Below are positions 17,474 through 27,017 of a DNA stretch of 64,000 bases, one piece after another (position 1 is the stretch's first letter; each line of letters starts with the position of its first letter). Source of the DNA: JADJPO01 sp963828555. GTDB taxonomy: Bacteria > Actinomycetota > Actinomycetes > Actinomycetales > Kineosporiaceae. The DNA is taken from NCBI GenBank assembly GCA_963828555.1, contig CAWHEL010000002.1, positions 1,798,001-1,862,000 on the forward strand, written 5' to 3'. A program made the translations under genes and the position numbers. The notes under the pieces are model-generated. The model saw only the letters and a list, made by a program, of their open reading frames with translations. It made no database searches and was not told the DNA's origin.

Positions 17474-18277
17474 TCAGGGGGAGGGCCAGGCTGGGGGGCG
17501 TTTGGTGAGGAAGGCGTCGATGCCCTCGGGGGCGGCGGGGGAGGAGAGGTCTCGGACCATGGCGTCGGCGGCCGTGGCGTAGGCCTGGTCGAGCGGCTGG
17601 TCGATCTGGGTGTAGAACGCCCGCTTGCCGTTGGCCAGGACCGAGGCGCTGCGGGCGGCGATACCCGACGCCAGCTCCGTCACGGCGTCGTTCAGGCCGT
17701 CCAGGGGCACCACCCGGTTCACCAGGCCCCATTCGCGCGCCGTCGCAGCCTCGATCGGGGCGCCGGTGAGCAGCAGCTCCATCGCCCGCCCCCGGCCGAC
17801 CTTGCGCGCCACGGCGACCGCCGGGGTGGAGCAGAAGATGCCGACGCCCACCCCGGGCAGGGCGAACCGGGCCCCGTCCGCGGCCACCACCAGGTCGCAC
17901 ATCGCGGCCAGCTGGCAGCCCGCCGCGGTGGCGATGCCGTGCACCTGGGCGATCACCGGCTGAGGCAGGCCCGGCAGCGACTCCATCAGCGCGTTGCACT
18001 CGGCGAACAGGGCCTGCTGCCAGGCGGCGTCGTCGGTGTGCGCCCCCATCTCGCCCAGGTCGTGCCCCGCACTGAAGCCCCGCCCGGCGCCGGCCAGCAC
18101 CACCACCCGAGCGGCCGGGTCCGCGCGCACCCGGTCCAGCTCGGCCTGAAGCGCGGCGATCATGGCGCGGCTCAACGGGTTGTACCGCTGCGGCGCGTTC
18201 AAGGTCAGCCGGACGACGCCGTCCACCGCCTCTCGGAGCACCAGGGGCCGCGGAGCCGGCGAGTCGGGAGCGGTCAT
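17474..18277 (-). CDS. enoyl-CoA hydratase/isomerase family protein
   Basis: 267 aa from ATG 18277, whose ATGA overlaps the ligase stop. Crotonase-fold signatures: VVLAGAGRGFSAGHDLGEM (oxyanion hole 1), then IAQVHGIATAAGCQLAAMCDLVVAA (oxyanion hole 2), and FALPGVGVGIFCSTPAVAVARKVGR. The second catalytic Glu region (around GIFCSTPA) lacks a clear Glu, so the reaction may not be simple hydration. It is coupled to an acyl-CoA synthetase, so the pair probably activates and processes one carboxylic acid. Confidence 0.9.
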   Translation of the reverse strand: MTAPDSPAPRPLVLREAVDGVVRLTLNAPQRYNPLSRAMIAALQAELDRVRADPAARVVVLAGAGRGFSAGHDLGEMGAHTDDAAWQQALFAECNALMESLPGLPQPVIAQVHGIATAAGCQLAAMCDLVVAADGARFALPGVGVGIFCSTPAVAVARKVGRGRAMELLLTGAPIEAATAREWGLVNRVVPLDGLNDAVTELASGIAARSASVLANGKRAFYTQIDQPLDQAYATAADAMVRDLSSPAAPEGIDAFLTKRPPAWPSP

Positions 18278-19914
18278 TCGAAGGCCTCCGTGGAGTGGGC
18301 CCGCTCTCGCAGCAGGTTCTTCTGGATCTTGCCGGTCGAGGTCTTGGGCAACTCCCCGAACACCACCTCGCGCGGGGCCTTGAAGTGTGGCAGCAGCACA
18401 CGGCAGTGCGCGATCAGCTCGGCCGCGCTCGCCGCGCGCCCGGGCTTGAGCTCGACGTAGGCCCGGGGTACCTCGCCCCATCGATCGTCCGGCCGGGCCA
18501 CCACCCCGGCCAGGGCCACCGCCGGGTGGCGGTACAACGCGTCCTCTACCTCCACCGACGAGATGTTCTCGCCGCCGGAGATGATCACGTCCTTCGCCCG
18601 GTCGCGGATCTTCACGTACCCGTCCGGGTCGCGCACCGCCAGGTCCCCGGTGTGGAACCACCCCCCGGCCAGCGCGGCCGCCGTGCCGTCGGGGTCCTTC
18701 AGGTAGCCCTTCATGGTGATGTTGCCGCGGTAGGCGATCTCGCCGATCGTCGCGCCGTCCGCCGGCACCTCAGCTCCGGTCTCGGGGTCGAGCACCGCCA
18801 TCGCGTCCTGCAGCAGGTAGCGCACCCCCTGGCGCCCGTTGCGCAGAGCCCGGTCGTGCAGGTCCAGCCTGCTCCACTCCTCCTGCTTGGCGCAGACGGT
18901 CGCCGGACCGTAGGTCTCGGTCAGCCCGTACACGTGGGTCAGGTCGACGTCGATCGCCTCCATCCCCTCGATGGTCGAGGCGGGCGGCGGGGCCGCGGCG
19001 ATCATCGCGTGGACCGTGTGCTCGATCCCGGCGCGCAGTTCCGCGGGGGCATCCAGCAGCAGACTGTGCACGATCGGGGCGCCGCAGTAGTGGGTCACCC
19101 GGTGCTCGCGGATCAGCGCGAAGACGGCCGTGGCGTCCACCGCCCGCAGGCAGACGTTGGTGCCCGAGTTGGCAGCCATGGTCCACGGGAAACACCAGCC
19201 GTTGCAATGGAACATGGGCAGGGTCCACAGGTACACCGAGTGCCGGGCCATGCCCCAGGTGAGGATGTTCCCGACCGCGTTCAGATAGGCGCCGCGGTGG
19301 TGGTAGACCACCCCCTTGGGTCGGCCGGTGGTGCCGGAGGTGTAGTTCAGGGCGATCGCCTGCCACTCCTCCAGCGGCTCGGTGCGGACGAATCCCGGTG
19401 CGGCCGCCTCCAGCATCGCCTCGTACTCGACCGCGCCGATCGGGTCGCCCGGCCCGTCGTACTCGCTGTCGAGGACATCGACCACGATCGGGGGATGCGC
19501 CAGCCCCGCGATCGCCTGGGCGGCCACCCCGGACAGCTGGCGGTCGACCAGCAGCACCTTCGCCTCGCTGTGGCCGAGGATGTAGCGGATCGTGGCGGCG
19601 TCGAGTCGGGTGTTGATCGTGGTCAGCACGGCGCCGGTCATCGGCACCCCGAAGTGGGCCTCGATCATCTCGGGGGTGTTTGCCAGCAGCACCGCCACGG
19701 CGTCGCCGCGCCCGACGTCCCGCGCCGTCAGAGCCGCCGCCAGCCGGCGGCAGCGATCACGGGTCTGTGCCCAGGTGTAGCGGCGGCGTCCGTGCACCAC
19801 GGCCAGACGCTGCGGGTAGACGTCGGCGCTCCAGTCGAGGAACACCAGCGGCGTCAGCGGTGCGTGGTTCGCCGCGTTCGGCTCCAGGCCGATCTCGAAG
19901 TCCTCGCGTGCCAT
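18274..19914 (-). CDS. AMP-forming acyl-CoA synthetase
   Basis: 546 aa. ANL-superfamily motifs are complete: P-loop YTSGTTGRPKG, VYGLTETYGP, GWFHTGDLAV, KDVIISGGENISS and the catalytic Lys in LPKTSTGKIQKN. The MFHCNGWCFPW region is typical of the medium-chain/DmdB-like subgroup. It forms an acyl-adenylate and then the CoA thioester. The chain preference is unknown. It is translationally coupled to a crotonase-fold gene. Confidence 0.94.
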   Translation of the reverse strand: MAREDFEIGLEPNAANHAPLTPLVFLDWSADVYPQRLAVVHGRRRYTWAQTRDRCRRLAAALTARDVGRGDAVAVLLANTPEMIEAHFGVPMTGAVLTTINTRLDAATIRYILGHSEAKVLLVDRQLSGVAAQAIAGLAHPPIVVDVLDSEYDGPGDPIGAVEYEAMLEAAAPGFVRTEPLEEWQAIALNYTSGTTGRPKGVVYHHRGAYLNAVGNILTWGMARHSVYLWTLPMFHCNGWCFPWTMAANSGTNVCLRAVDATAVFALIREHRVTHYCGAPIVHSLLLDAPAELRAGIEHTVHAMIAAAPPPASTIEGMEAIDVDLTHVYGLTETYGPATVCAKQEEWSRLDLHDRALRNGRQGVRYLLQDAMAVLDPETGAEVPADGATIGEIAYRGNITMKGYLKDPDGTAAALAGGWFHTGDLAVRDPDGYVKIRDRAKDVIISGGENISSVEVEDALYRHPAVALAGVVARPDDRWGEVPRAYVELKPGRAASAAELIAHCRVLLPHFKAPREVVFGELPKTSTGKIQKNLLRERAHSTEAFE

Positions 19915-20012
19915 GCCGCCACCCTCGCCGGTTCGTCGGGTTCTCCCGGCGAATGTAGGGGGGTCGCGCGGCTGCGGGAAGGGACCGGGGGAGCACCGCC
20001 TACGATCGGCTC

Positions 20013-20552
20013 ATGAGTTCGAGCCGCTTCATCACCCTGCTGCACGAGCAGGTGCGCCGTGAGTTCACCGCCAGCCAGCAGTACGTCGCCCTGGCGGTCT
20101 GGTTCGACGGGCACGACCTCCCGCGGCTGGCCGGCCACTTCTACAAGCAGGCGGTGGAGGAGCGCAATCACGCGATGATGATGGTGCGCTACATGCTCGA
20201 CCGGTCGCTCCCGGTCGAGCTGCCCGGGATCGACCCGGTGCGCAACGACTTCACCGCTCCGGCGGAACTGGTCGCGCTGGCGCTGGCCCAGGAGGAAGAG
20301 GTCACCCGCCAGATCGAGGCCCTGTTCCGCGCCGCTCGGGCCGACGACGACGTGCTCGGGGAGCAGTTCATGCTCTGGTTCATCAAGGAGCAGGTCGAGG
20401 AGGTCGCCTCGATGAAGACCCTGCATGCGATCGCTGAGCGGGCCGGGAACGACTGGTTCGAGATCGAGAACTACCTGGCCCGGGAGACCCCTGCCGACGG
20501 CGGTGCGGACGCCGCGGCGCCGGCGGCAGCAGGCGGCGCCCTTCAGCACTGA
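20013..20552 (+). CDS. bfrB: ferritin (BfrB-type)
   Basis: 179 aa four-helix ferritin. Ferroxidase residues are visible in NEFT-like REFTASQQY, VEERNHAMMMVRY and FIKEQVEEV. Overall it resembles the non-haem ferritin BfrB of mycobacteria, including the C-terminal Ala/Gly-rich tail. It stores iron as a 24-mer nanocage. It stands alone; no IdeR box was confidently seen in the ~98-bp upstream gap. Confidence 0.92.
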   Translation: MSSSRFITLLHEQVRREFTASQQYVALAVWFDGHDLPRLAGHFYKQAVEERNHAMMMVRYMLDRSLPVELPGIDPVRNDFTAPAELVALALAQEEEVTRQIEALFRAARADDDVLGEQFMLWFIKEQVEEVASMKTLHAIAERAGNDWFEIENYLARETPADGGADAAAPAAAGGALQH

Positions 20553-20640
20553 CCGGCGGCGACCACTCGGTTGGCGGATGGACGCCTCAGCGTGACGCCT
20601 GCCTAGGGTGAGCCGGACCCCGACTGCCCTGGAGGCCGGC

Positions 20641-21468
20641 ATGCCCCGTCGTCATACGGCGTTGATCGTGATGGCCGCCCTGGCGGTGCTTCCCGGCCTC
20701 GCCCTGGCCGCTCCGGCTGCCGCAGCCCCGGCCGACCAGGTGTGGCTGGCCTTCGGGGAGACCCCGGCCGGGCAGGTGCTCACCACGGTGACCAACGAGG
20801 GCACCCTGGCCGCCGACATGCTGCAGAGCGTCGTCACGCTCAACGGCGGCACCCTGGTCGCGGGGTCTGCCGTGTCGGGTCAGGGGAGTTCGGCGGACTT
20901 CCCGGCCTTCAACGCCTCCGGTTCGGGGCGCCGCGCGGTGGTGAGGGTGACGAACGCCGGCAGCGTCGACCGGCTGGTTCCGGGGCCGGCCCAGTTCTCC
21001 TTCGGGGCGGACGTCGTGCTCGACGCCACGAGTGCCAGCTCCTCGAGCGGGAGCACGGACAACGGCAACAATGTGATCCAGCGCGGCCTGTACAACGACG
21101 CCGGGCAGTTCAAGATCCAGGTGGACGCCCGCCGGCCCAGTTGCCGGGTCAAGGGTGCGTCGGGGGCGGTCGAGGTGCGCTCGCGGGCCAGCCTGACCCC
21201 GGACACCCAGTGGTACAGACTGCTGTGCACCCGAACCGTCGGGTCGCCGAACGACACCGTGACCCTCGCGGTGACGCCGATCAGCGGCTCCGGAGCGCTC
21301 GGCGCCACGGTCAGCGACTCCCGCGCCGGCCCGGTCGGGCGCACCGGCTTCGCGATCGGCGTCCCGCTGTCGGTGGGTGGCAAGCTCAAGAGCAACGGGG
21401 CGATCAACAGCGGTTCCTCCGACCAGTTCAACGGCCGGATCGACAACGCGGTGTTGCAGATCGGCTGA
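20641..21468 (+). CDS. secreted beta-rich (LamG-like) protein
   Basis: 275 aa from ATG 20641 (GGAGG 6 nt upstream). It has a Sec signal peptide: basic MPRRH, hydrophobic ALIVMAALAVLPGLALA, cleavage probably after APAAAA. The mature part is Thr/Ser/Gly/Val-rich with two Cys (PSCRVKG and RLLCTRT) likely disulfide-bonded. Its strand pattern (QFKIQVDARRP; WYRLLCTRTV; DTVTLAVTPI; FNGRIDNAVLQIG) resembles jelly-roll laminin-G/concanavalin domains, in which the final RIDNAVLQ strand is common. Function unknown; it is probably exported or wall-associated. Confidence 0.75.
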   Translation: MPRRHTALIVMAALAVLPGLALAAPAAAAPADQVWLAFGETPAGQVLTTVTNEGTLAADMLQSVVTLNGGTLVAGSAVSGQGSSADFPAFNASGSGRRAVVRVTNAGSVDRLVPGPAQFSFGADVVLDATSASSSSGSTDNGNNVIQRGLYNDAGQFKIQVDARRPSCRVKGASGAVEVRSRASLTPDTQWYRLLCTRTVGSPNDTVTLAVTPISGSGALGATVSDSRAGPVGRTGFAIGVPLSVGGKLKSNGAINSGSSDQFNGRIDNAVLQIG

Positions 21469-21479
21469 GTCGCAACGGT

Positions 21480-24062
21480 TCAGCTGTCAGTCGGACCCGG
21501 GTGGAGGCGATCACCTTTCGGGTCGTACAACGGTGCGGCCGTGACGGTGCCTGGCACCCACTGGCCGAACAGGTCGATCTCGACGGCGGTGCCGGACGTC
21601 GCGTGGGCGACCGGCAGGTAGGCGTAGGCGATCGAACGAGCCACCGTGTAGCCGTACCCGCCCGAGGTGACCCGGCCCAGCACGCCCGTGCCTCCCGATC
21701 CGGTGTCGCGCGGGCGCACCGGCTCGCTGCCGAGCACGACGTGGCGCGCGTCGTCCAGTGTGATGCAGGCCAGTCTGCGGTGCAGCCCAGCGGCTTTCGC
21801 GGCACGCAGCGCGTCGTCACCGATGAAGCCGTCGGGCTTGGCCGGGTGGTCGAGCTTCACGCAGAACCCGAGACCGGCCTCGTACGGCGTGGTCTCGGGG
21901 GTGATGTCCGTGCTCCAGACCCGGTATCCCTTCTCCAGTCGCAGCGACTCGATGGCCCGGTAGCCGCAGGCGATCGCGCCGTCCGGCTCGCCGGCCTGCC
22001 ACAGGGTGCGCCACAGGGCCGGCCCGTACTCGGCGGAGGCGTAGAGCTCCCAGCCCAGCTCACCGACGAAGGTGACCCGCAGCGCGCGGACCGGGACGTC
22101 GCCCACGGTCAGCTCCTGCGCGGTCATGAACGGGAAAGCCTCCTCGCTCAGATCGGCGGGGGTTGTCCGGGCCAGCACGGCGCGGGCCAGCGGACCCCAC
22201 AGCGCGAAGGTCACGTACTGCCCGGTGACGTCGGTCAGGCTCACCGCCAACGCGCCGGACGACGCGCCGTCCGGGGCCACGTCGCGGGTCATGGCCCGGG
22301 CCTGGGTGCGCAGCCAGGCCAGGTCGTGCCCACCGAAGGCGGTCCCGGTGACCACCAGGAACGCCTCCTGGCCCAGCCGGGTGACCGTCACGTCGGCCTC
22401 GATCCCGCCGCGGTGATTGAGCATCTGGGTGTAGGTGACCGCGCCCACGTCGCGGGCGACCACGTTGTCGCAGCACCGCTCCAGCAGCCGCGCGGCGTCG
22501 GGTCCGGTGACCAGGATCTTCGCGAACGACGTCTCGTCGAACAGCCCCACCCGCTCCCGGGTGGCCCGGTGCTCGGCGGACGTCGCGGGTGACCACAGCC
22601 GCCCGGCCCACCCGTGCGGACGGATCGCCTCGTCGGCCGCGAAGTCGCGGGAGGCGTTGTGGCTGTAGTAGTTCACCCGCTCCCACCCTGACTTCTCGCC
22701 GAACGAGGCGCCGTGTCCGGCGTGCCAGGCGTACACCGGCGATGTGCGCAGCGGGCGACCGGCCTCGCGCTCCTCCCCGGGGTAGCGGATGTCGTAGTAG
22801 GTGCGGTAGTTCTCCAGCGTGCGGGCCAGGGTGTAGGACGGCGAGCGGTAGGCCGGGCCGAACCGGCGCGCATCCATGTGCCACAGGTCCATGCCCGGAT
22901 CGCCGTCCACGATCCAGTCGGCCATCACCTTGCCGATGCCGCCGGCGCCCGCGATGCCGTGCGCGCAGAACCCGGCGGCGACGAAGAACCCGGGCACTTC
23001 GGTGGGACCGAGGCAGAACTCGTTGTCCGGGGTGAACGCCTCCGGGCCGTTGATCAGCTTGCGGATCGGGGCGTCGGCCATCGCCGGCACCCGCACGGCC
23101 GAGTTCTCGGTGATCTCCTCGAACCGGGCCCAGTCCTCGGGCAGCAGCCTGCCGTTGAAGTCGGCCGGCACGTCGTCGAAGGAGGTCGCGGTCGCCGTCC
23201 ACGGTGCGGGGTCGCGCTCGTAGCCGCCCATCAGCAGCCCGTCGACCTCCTGGCGCCAGTAGACCAGCAGGTCGGGGTCGCGCAGGGTGGGCAGCGGAGT
23301 CTCCCGCCGTCCGATCAGAGACGGCAGGAAGGCGTCGGTGACCAGGTACTGGTGTGACATCGGCACCACGGGCACCCGCACGCCGACCATTCGGGCGATC
23401 TGGGCGGCGAACATGCCGCCGCAGTCGACGACCACCTCGCAGACGATGTCGCCCCGATCGGTGCGCACTGTGGTCACCTCACCGGTGCGCGGATTCCGGT
23501 CGATGCCGAGCACCCGGGTGCCGGTGTGGATGCGCACGCCGAGCGCGCGGGCACCGCCGGCGAGGGAGGTGCACAGCGAGGAGGGGTCCAGGTAGCCGTC
23601 GCTGGCCAGCCAGGCCGCGCCGAGCACGCCGTCCAGCTCGACCAGCGGGAACATCTCGGCCACCTCGGCCGGGGAGATCTCGACCAGCGGCAGGTCGTAG
23701 GTGCGGGCCCAGCTGATCTGACGCCGGATCTCCTCCATCCGCTCGCGCGAGGAGGCGAGCTTGATCCCGCCGCTCTCCACCCAGCCCGGGGGCGCCTGTC
23801 CGGCCTGCAGCCGGCGGTAGAGCGCCACCGAGTACATGTTCATCCGGGTGAGCGTCGGGTCGGCCCGGAGCTGGCCGACCAGACCCGCGGAGTGGAAGGT
23901 CGAGCCGCTGGTCAGTTCTGCGCGCTCGATCAGCACGACGTCGCGTTCGCCGCGTTCGGCCAGGTGGTAGGCGACGCTGGCGCCACCCACCCCACCACCG
24001 ATGACGACGACGCGGGCAGAGGCGGGAAGGTCCGGCCGTTGGGCCGGCTCGGGTGCGCTCAC
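21480..24062 (-). CDS. FAD-dependent oxidoreductase fused to GcvT domain (dimethylglycine/sarcosine oxidase-like)
   Basis: 860 aa from the GTG at 24062; upstream sequence in frame is non-coding in character. The N-terminal DAO domain has the dinucleotide fold VVVIGGGVGGASVAYHLAERG and GSTFHSAGLVGQLR, where the His corresponds to the covalent FAD attachment site of dimethylglycine dehydrogenases. From about residue 430 there is an FAO_M linker, then a folate-binding GcvT domain (LFDETSFAKILVTGPDA; VGDVPVRALRVTFVGELGWE) and a C-terminal barrel. The family oxidatively demethylates N-methyl amino acids and passes the one-carbon unit to tetrahydrofolate. It is divergent from a choline-kinase-like gene and a permease. 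Confidence 0.92.
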   Translation of the reverse strand: MSAPEPAQRPDLPASARVVVIGGGVGGASVAYHLAERGERDVVLIERAELTSGSTFHSAGLVGQLRADPTLTRMNMYSVALYRRLQAGQAPPGWVESGGIKLASSRERMEEIRRQISWARTYDLPLVEISPAEVAEMFPLVELDGVLGAAWLASDGYLDPSSLCTSLAGGARALGVRIHTGTRVLGIDRNPRTGEVTTVRTDRGDIVCEVVVDCGGMFAAQIARMVGVRVPVVPMSHQYLVTDAFLPSLIGRRETPLPTLRDPDLLVYWRQEVDGLLMGGYERDPAPWTATATSFDDVPADFNGRLLPEDWARFEEITENSAVRVPAMADAPIRKLINGPEAFTPDNEFCLGPTEVPGFFVAAGFCAHGIAGAGGIGKVMADWIVDGDPGMDLWHMDARRFGPAYRSPSYTLARTLENYRTYYDIRYPGEEREAGRPLRTSPVYAWHAGHGASFGEKSGWERVNYYSHNASRDFAADEAIRPHGWAGRLWSPATSAEHRATRERVGLFDETSFAKILVTGPDAARLLERCCDNVVARDVGAVTYTQMLNHRGGIEADVTVTRLGQEAFLVVTGTAFGGHDLAWLRTQARAMTRDVAPDGASSGALAVSLTDVTGQYVTFALWGPLARAVLARTTPADLSEEAFPFMTAQELTVGDVPVRALRVTFVGELGWELYASAEYGPALWRTLWQAGEPDGAIACGYRAIESLRLEKGYRVWSTDITPETTPYEAGLGFCVKLDHPAKPDGFIGDDALRAAKAAGLHRRLACITLDDARHVVLGSEPVRPRDTGSGGTGVLGRVTSGGYGYTVARSIAYAYLPVAHATSGTAVEIDLFGQWVPGTVTAAPLYDPKGDRLHPGPTDS

Positions 24063-24255
24063 GAGCGGCAATCTATGCCCGCCGACGTGTGGAAGACGTG
24101 ACGGTTCGGCGAATGGTGGCCGAGCATCGAGGCGTCGCGCCGTGTGTCGAATGGGTGACGGTTGATCGCTGTTGTCGACGATCTCTGGACCATTGGCCCG
24201 GCGTGCCCCTAGAGTCCGGCCACCATCCCCTGGTGGGCGGGCGAGGAGCGTGTGC
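24063..24255. promoter_or_regulatory. divergent promoter region, flavoenzyme / kinase
   Basis: 193 bp between two divergent starts, expected to hold both promoters. No strong palindrome was recognised. Confidence 0.4.
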
Positions 24256-25218
24256 GTGACGGCACCGGCGCAGAGCGACAGCTCGATGCCGGTGGCGGGT
24301 TCGGCGAACCTGCCACCGGAGATTGCGGCGCGCCTGAACGCGGTCCCCTTCCTCGCCGGGAAGCCCTGGCAGGCCCAGGAGCTGACCGGCGGCCTGACCA
24401 ATCAGAACTTCGTGGTGACCGCCGGAGGGCAGCGCTACGTGGCGCGCCTGTCCAACCCCACCGGGGCGCTGCTGGCCATCGATCGGGACGCGGAGAGGGA
24501 GTGTTCCGTGGCGGCGGCCAGTACCGGGGTGGCGCCGCGAGTGGTCGACTACGCGCCGGACGCCGGTGTGCTGATGATCGAGTGGATCGAGGGCCGGACG
24601 TTCACCCCGGAGGACTTGCGCGACCCGGCGAGTGCGCCGGCGGTGGCGCTCGCGCTGAGGCGCCTGCACGGCGGCCCCCGCTTCCCGGTGGACTTCGACA
24701 TGTTCGCCATCCAGCGCCGATACCTGGACGTGGTGCAGCGCAACGGGTACCGGCTGCCTGAGCGCTACCTCGAGTTCATGCCCGTGGTGGACCGGCTACG
24801 CGCTGCGATGTCCATTCGTGACGAGGGAACAGTGCCCTGCCACAACGATCTGCTGGCGGCCAACCTGATCGACGACGGGCGCCAGGTCTGGCTGATCGAC
24901 TACGAGTACGCGGGCAACAACGACGCATGCTTCGAGCTGGGGAACCTGTGGAGCGAATCTACCCTCGAGGACAACCGGCTCGAGGAGCTGGTGGCGCTGT
25001 ACTACGGAAAGGCGTTGCGCCACAAGGTGGCCAGGGCGCGGTTGTGGGGCCTGATGTCGAAGTACGGGTGGATGCTGTGGGCGGCCATCCAGGACGGCGT
25101 GAGCCCGCTGGACTTCGACTTCTGGTCGTGGGGGATGGAGAAGTACGACCGGGCGGTGGCCGAGTTCGACGGCCCCGACCTGGAGCGCTGGCTCGCCGAT
25201 GTCCAGCGGGAAGACTGA
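24256..25218 (+). CDS. choline/ethanolamine kinase-like phosphotransferase
   Basis: 320 aa from the GTG at 24256, with GAGGAG 7 nt upstream. APH/ChoK fold: the nucleotide loop region GGLTNQNFVVT, then the catalytic Brenner motif CHNDLLAANLI and the metal-binding WLIDYEYAGNNDACFELGN. The EYAGNND form matches choline/ethanolamine kinases better than aminoglycoside kinases. It is followed 47 bp later by an APC permease gene, and it is divergent from a dimethylglycine-oxidase-like gene, which suggests a role in use of choline, ethanolamine or a related compound. The substrate is inferred. Confidence 0.82.
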   Translation: MTAPAQSDSSMPVAGSANLPPEIAARLNAVPFLAGKPWQAQELTGGLTNQNFVVTAGGQRYVARLSNPTGALLAIDRDAERECSVAAASTGVAPRVVDYAPDAGVLMIEWIEGRTFTPEDLRDPASAPAVALALRRLHGGPRFPVDFDMFAIQRRYLDVVQRNGYRLPERYLEFMPVVDRLRAAMSIRDEGTVPCHNDLLAANLIDDGRQVWLIDYEYAGNNDACFELGNLWSESTLEDNRLEELVALYYGKALRHKVARARLWGLMSKYGWMLWAAIQDGVSPLDFDFWSWGMEKYDRAVAEFDGPDLERWLADVQRED

Positions 25219-25265
25219 AAACCGTTGTCTGACAATCCCTCAGGCCCGAAGGAAGGACGATCGCA

Positions 25266-26940
25266 GTGGCAGATCTCTCTCAGCTGAGTGACGACGAGCG
25301 ACGGCTCGCCGAACTCGGCTACAAACAGGAACTCAGCCGCACGTGGTCCGGGTTCTCGAACTTCGCCATCTCATTCTCGATCATCTCCATTCTGGCCGGC
25401 TGTTTCACCACCTTCTTCCAGGCGTGGAACAACGGCGGGCCGGTCGCGATCTCCTGGGGCTGGCCGGTCATCTCGCTGTTCATCCTGGTGATCGGGTTCT
25501 GCATGTCCGAGCTGGTCTCGGCCTATCCGACCTCCGGTGGCATCTACTGGTGGGCCTCCAAGCTGGGCGGGGTCAAGGCCGGCTACTACACCGGATGGCT
25601 CAACCTGATCGGCCTGTTGGCCATCGTGGCCTCCGTGGCCTATGGCTGCGCATCGTTCTTCGACCTGGCCCTCTCCCGGTTCAGCGAGTCCTGGGCGGCG
25701 GGCTACTCGTTGCAGCGGACGTTCCTGCTCTTCCTGGTCGTGCTGGTGCTGGTGTCCGCGGTCAACATCTTCAGCAGCCACCTGCTGGCGATCATCAACA
25801 ACGTCTCGGTGTGGTGGCACGTCGCCGGTTCGGTGATCGTGGTGGCCATCCTGTGGCTGATCCCGGACAAGCACGCGAGTGCGGACTACGTCTTCACCGG
25901 GCACGTGAACAACACCGGTGGGCTGTTCGACGGGTCGCGACTCCGGCCTCGGCTTCTGGTTCTACATCCTGCCGCTCGGCTTCCTGCTCACCCAGTACAC
26001 GATCACCGGCTACGACGCCTCGGCCCACCTCTCCGAGGAGACCCAGGGAGCTGCAGACACCGCGGCCAAGGGCATCTGGCAGTCGATCTTCTACTCGGCC
26101 ATCGGCGGTTACGTGCTGCTGCTGTCGTTCGTGTTCGCCGTCCAGGACGGCGACGCGGTGACCGCCGGCGGCGGCGGAGTCCAGGTCATCTTCGACCAGG
26201 CGCTCGGCAGCAAGTGGGCGGGCGTCGTCCTGCTGATCGCGGCCAGCGGGCAGTTCTACTGCACCACGGCGTGCCTCACCTCGACCACCCGCATGCTGTA
26301 CGCCTTCAGCCGGGACGGTGCCGTGCCCGGTGCGCAGTACTGGGCGAAGCTCAACGCCAACAAGGTCCCGGTCAACGGCGTGATCGTCTCTGCGCTGATC
26401 GCGATCCTGCTGACCCTGCCGGCCCTGATCGAGATCAACATCGGCACCGCCGAGGAGCCGATCATCGTCAGCTACGCCTTCTCGGCCGTGGTGTCGATCG
26501 GCGTGATCGGTCTCTACCTGGCCTTCGCCATCCCGATCTGGCTGCGTTGGAGGGCCGGTGACTCGTTCCAGCAGGGATCGTGGAACCTCGGCACGAAGTG
26601 GAAGTGGCTGGCGCCGCTGGCCGTCGCCGAGATCGCGGTCACGTCGGTGTACTTCATCATGCCGTTCACCCCGGCTGGGACCCCTGGGTTCCTGCGTGGT
26701 CTGGTCGGCGCCGAGGGCACGGACACGGTGCCGTTCGACTGGAAGTTCGTCAACTACACCCCGGTTGTCACCGGTGGCGCGCTGCTGCTGCTGTGGGTCG
26801 GGTGGCACCTATCGGCCAAGAAGTGGTTCACCGGACCCAAGGTCACGATCGACCTGCCAGCCGGGGTGACCGCTGCGGACGAGATCGGGCTGGAGCACCA
26901 CCACAAGGGGTACCTCACCGGCGAGCACGACCAGCCGTGA
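25266..26940 (+). pseudogene. APC-family amino acid/amine permease, frameshifted
   Basis: From GTG 25266 (GAAGGA upstream) the protein reads normally for ~220 residues: TMs of the APC family, with YPTSGGIYWWASKLGG and VSAVNIFSSHLLAIINN. The frame then changes at about 25932-25935 (after NNTGGLFDG), and the rest, from SGLGFWFYILPLGF to GYLTGEHDQP, continues in the +1 frame. Removing one G of GGG restores a 557-aa, 12-TM permease. Either the gene is inactivated or a base error is present. Context suggests uptake of the compound handled by the kinase/flavoenzyme pair. Confidence 0.7.
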
Positions 26941-26962
26941 CGGCCTGATCAGGCCCTCTCAC

Positions 26963-27017
26963 GAGTGGTCAGTTCTCGGGCAGACGCTTCGGCGTGTCGC
27001 CCGAGAACTGACCACTC
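26963..27017. repeat. perfect 19-bp inverted repeat after permease stop
   Basis: Left arm GAGTGGTCAGTTCTCGGGC (26963-26981) and right arm (26999-27017) are perfect complements around a 17-nt loop. It begins 22 bp after the permease stop and overlaps the end of the convergent small gene. A long GC-rich stem without a T-run; it may act as a bidirectional terminator or be a dispersed repeat. Confidence 0.75.

Noticed and set aside
20641..21468. A lectin or sialidase call for the secreted LamG-like protein
   Set aside because: Only the jelly-roll-like strand pattern is visible; no Asp-box, Ca-binding or catalytic residues were found.
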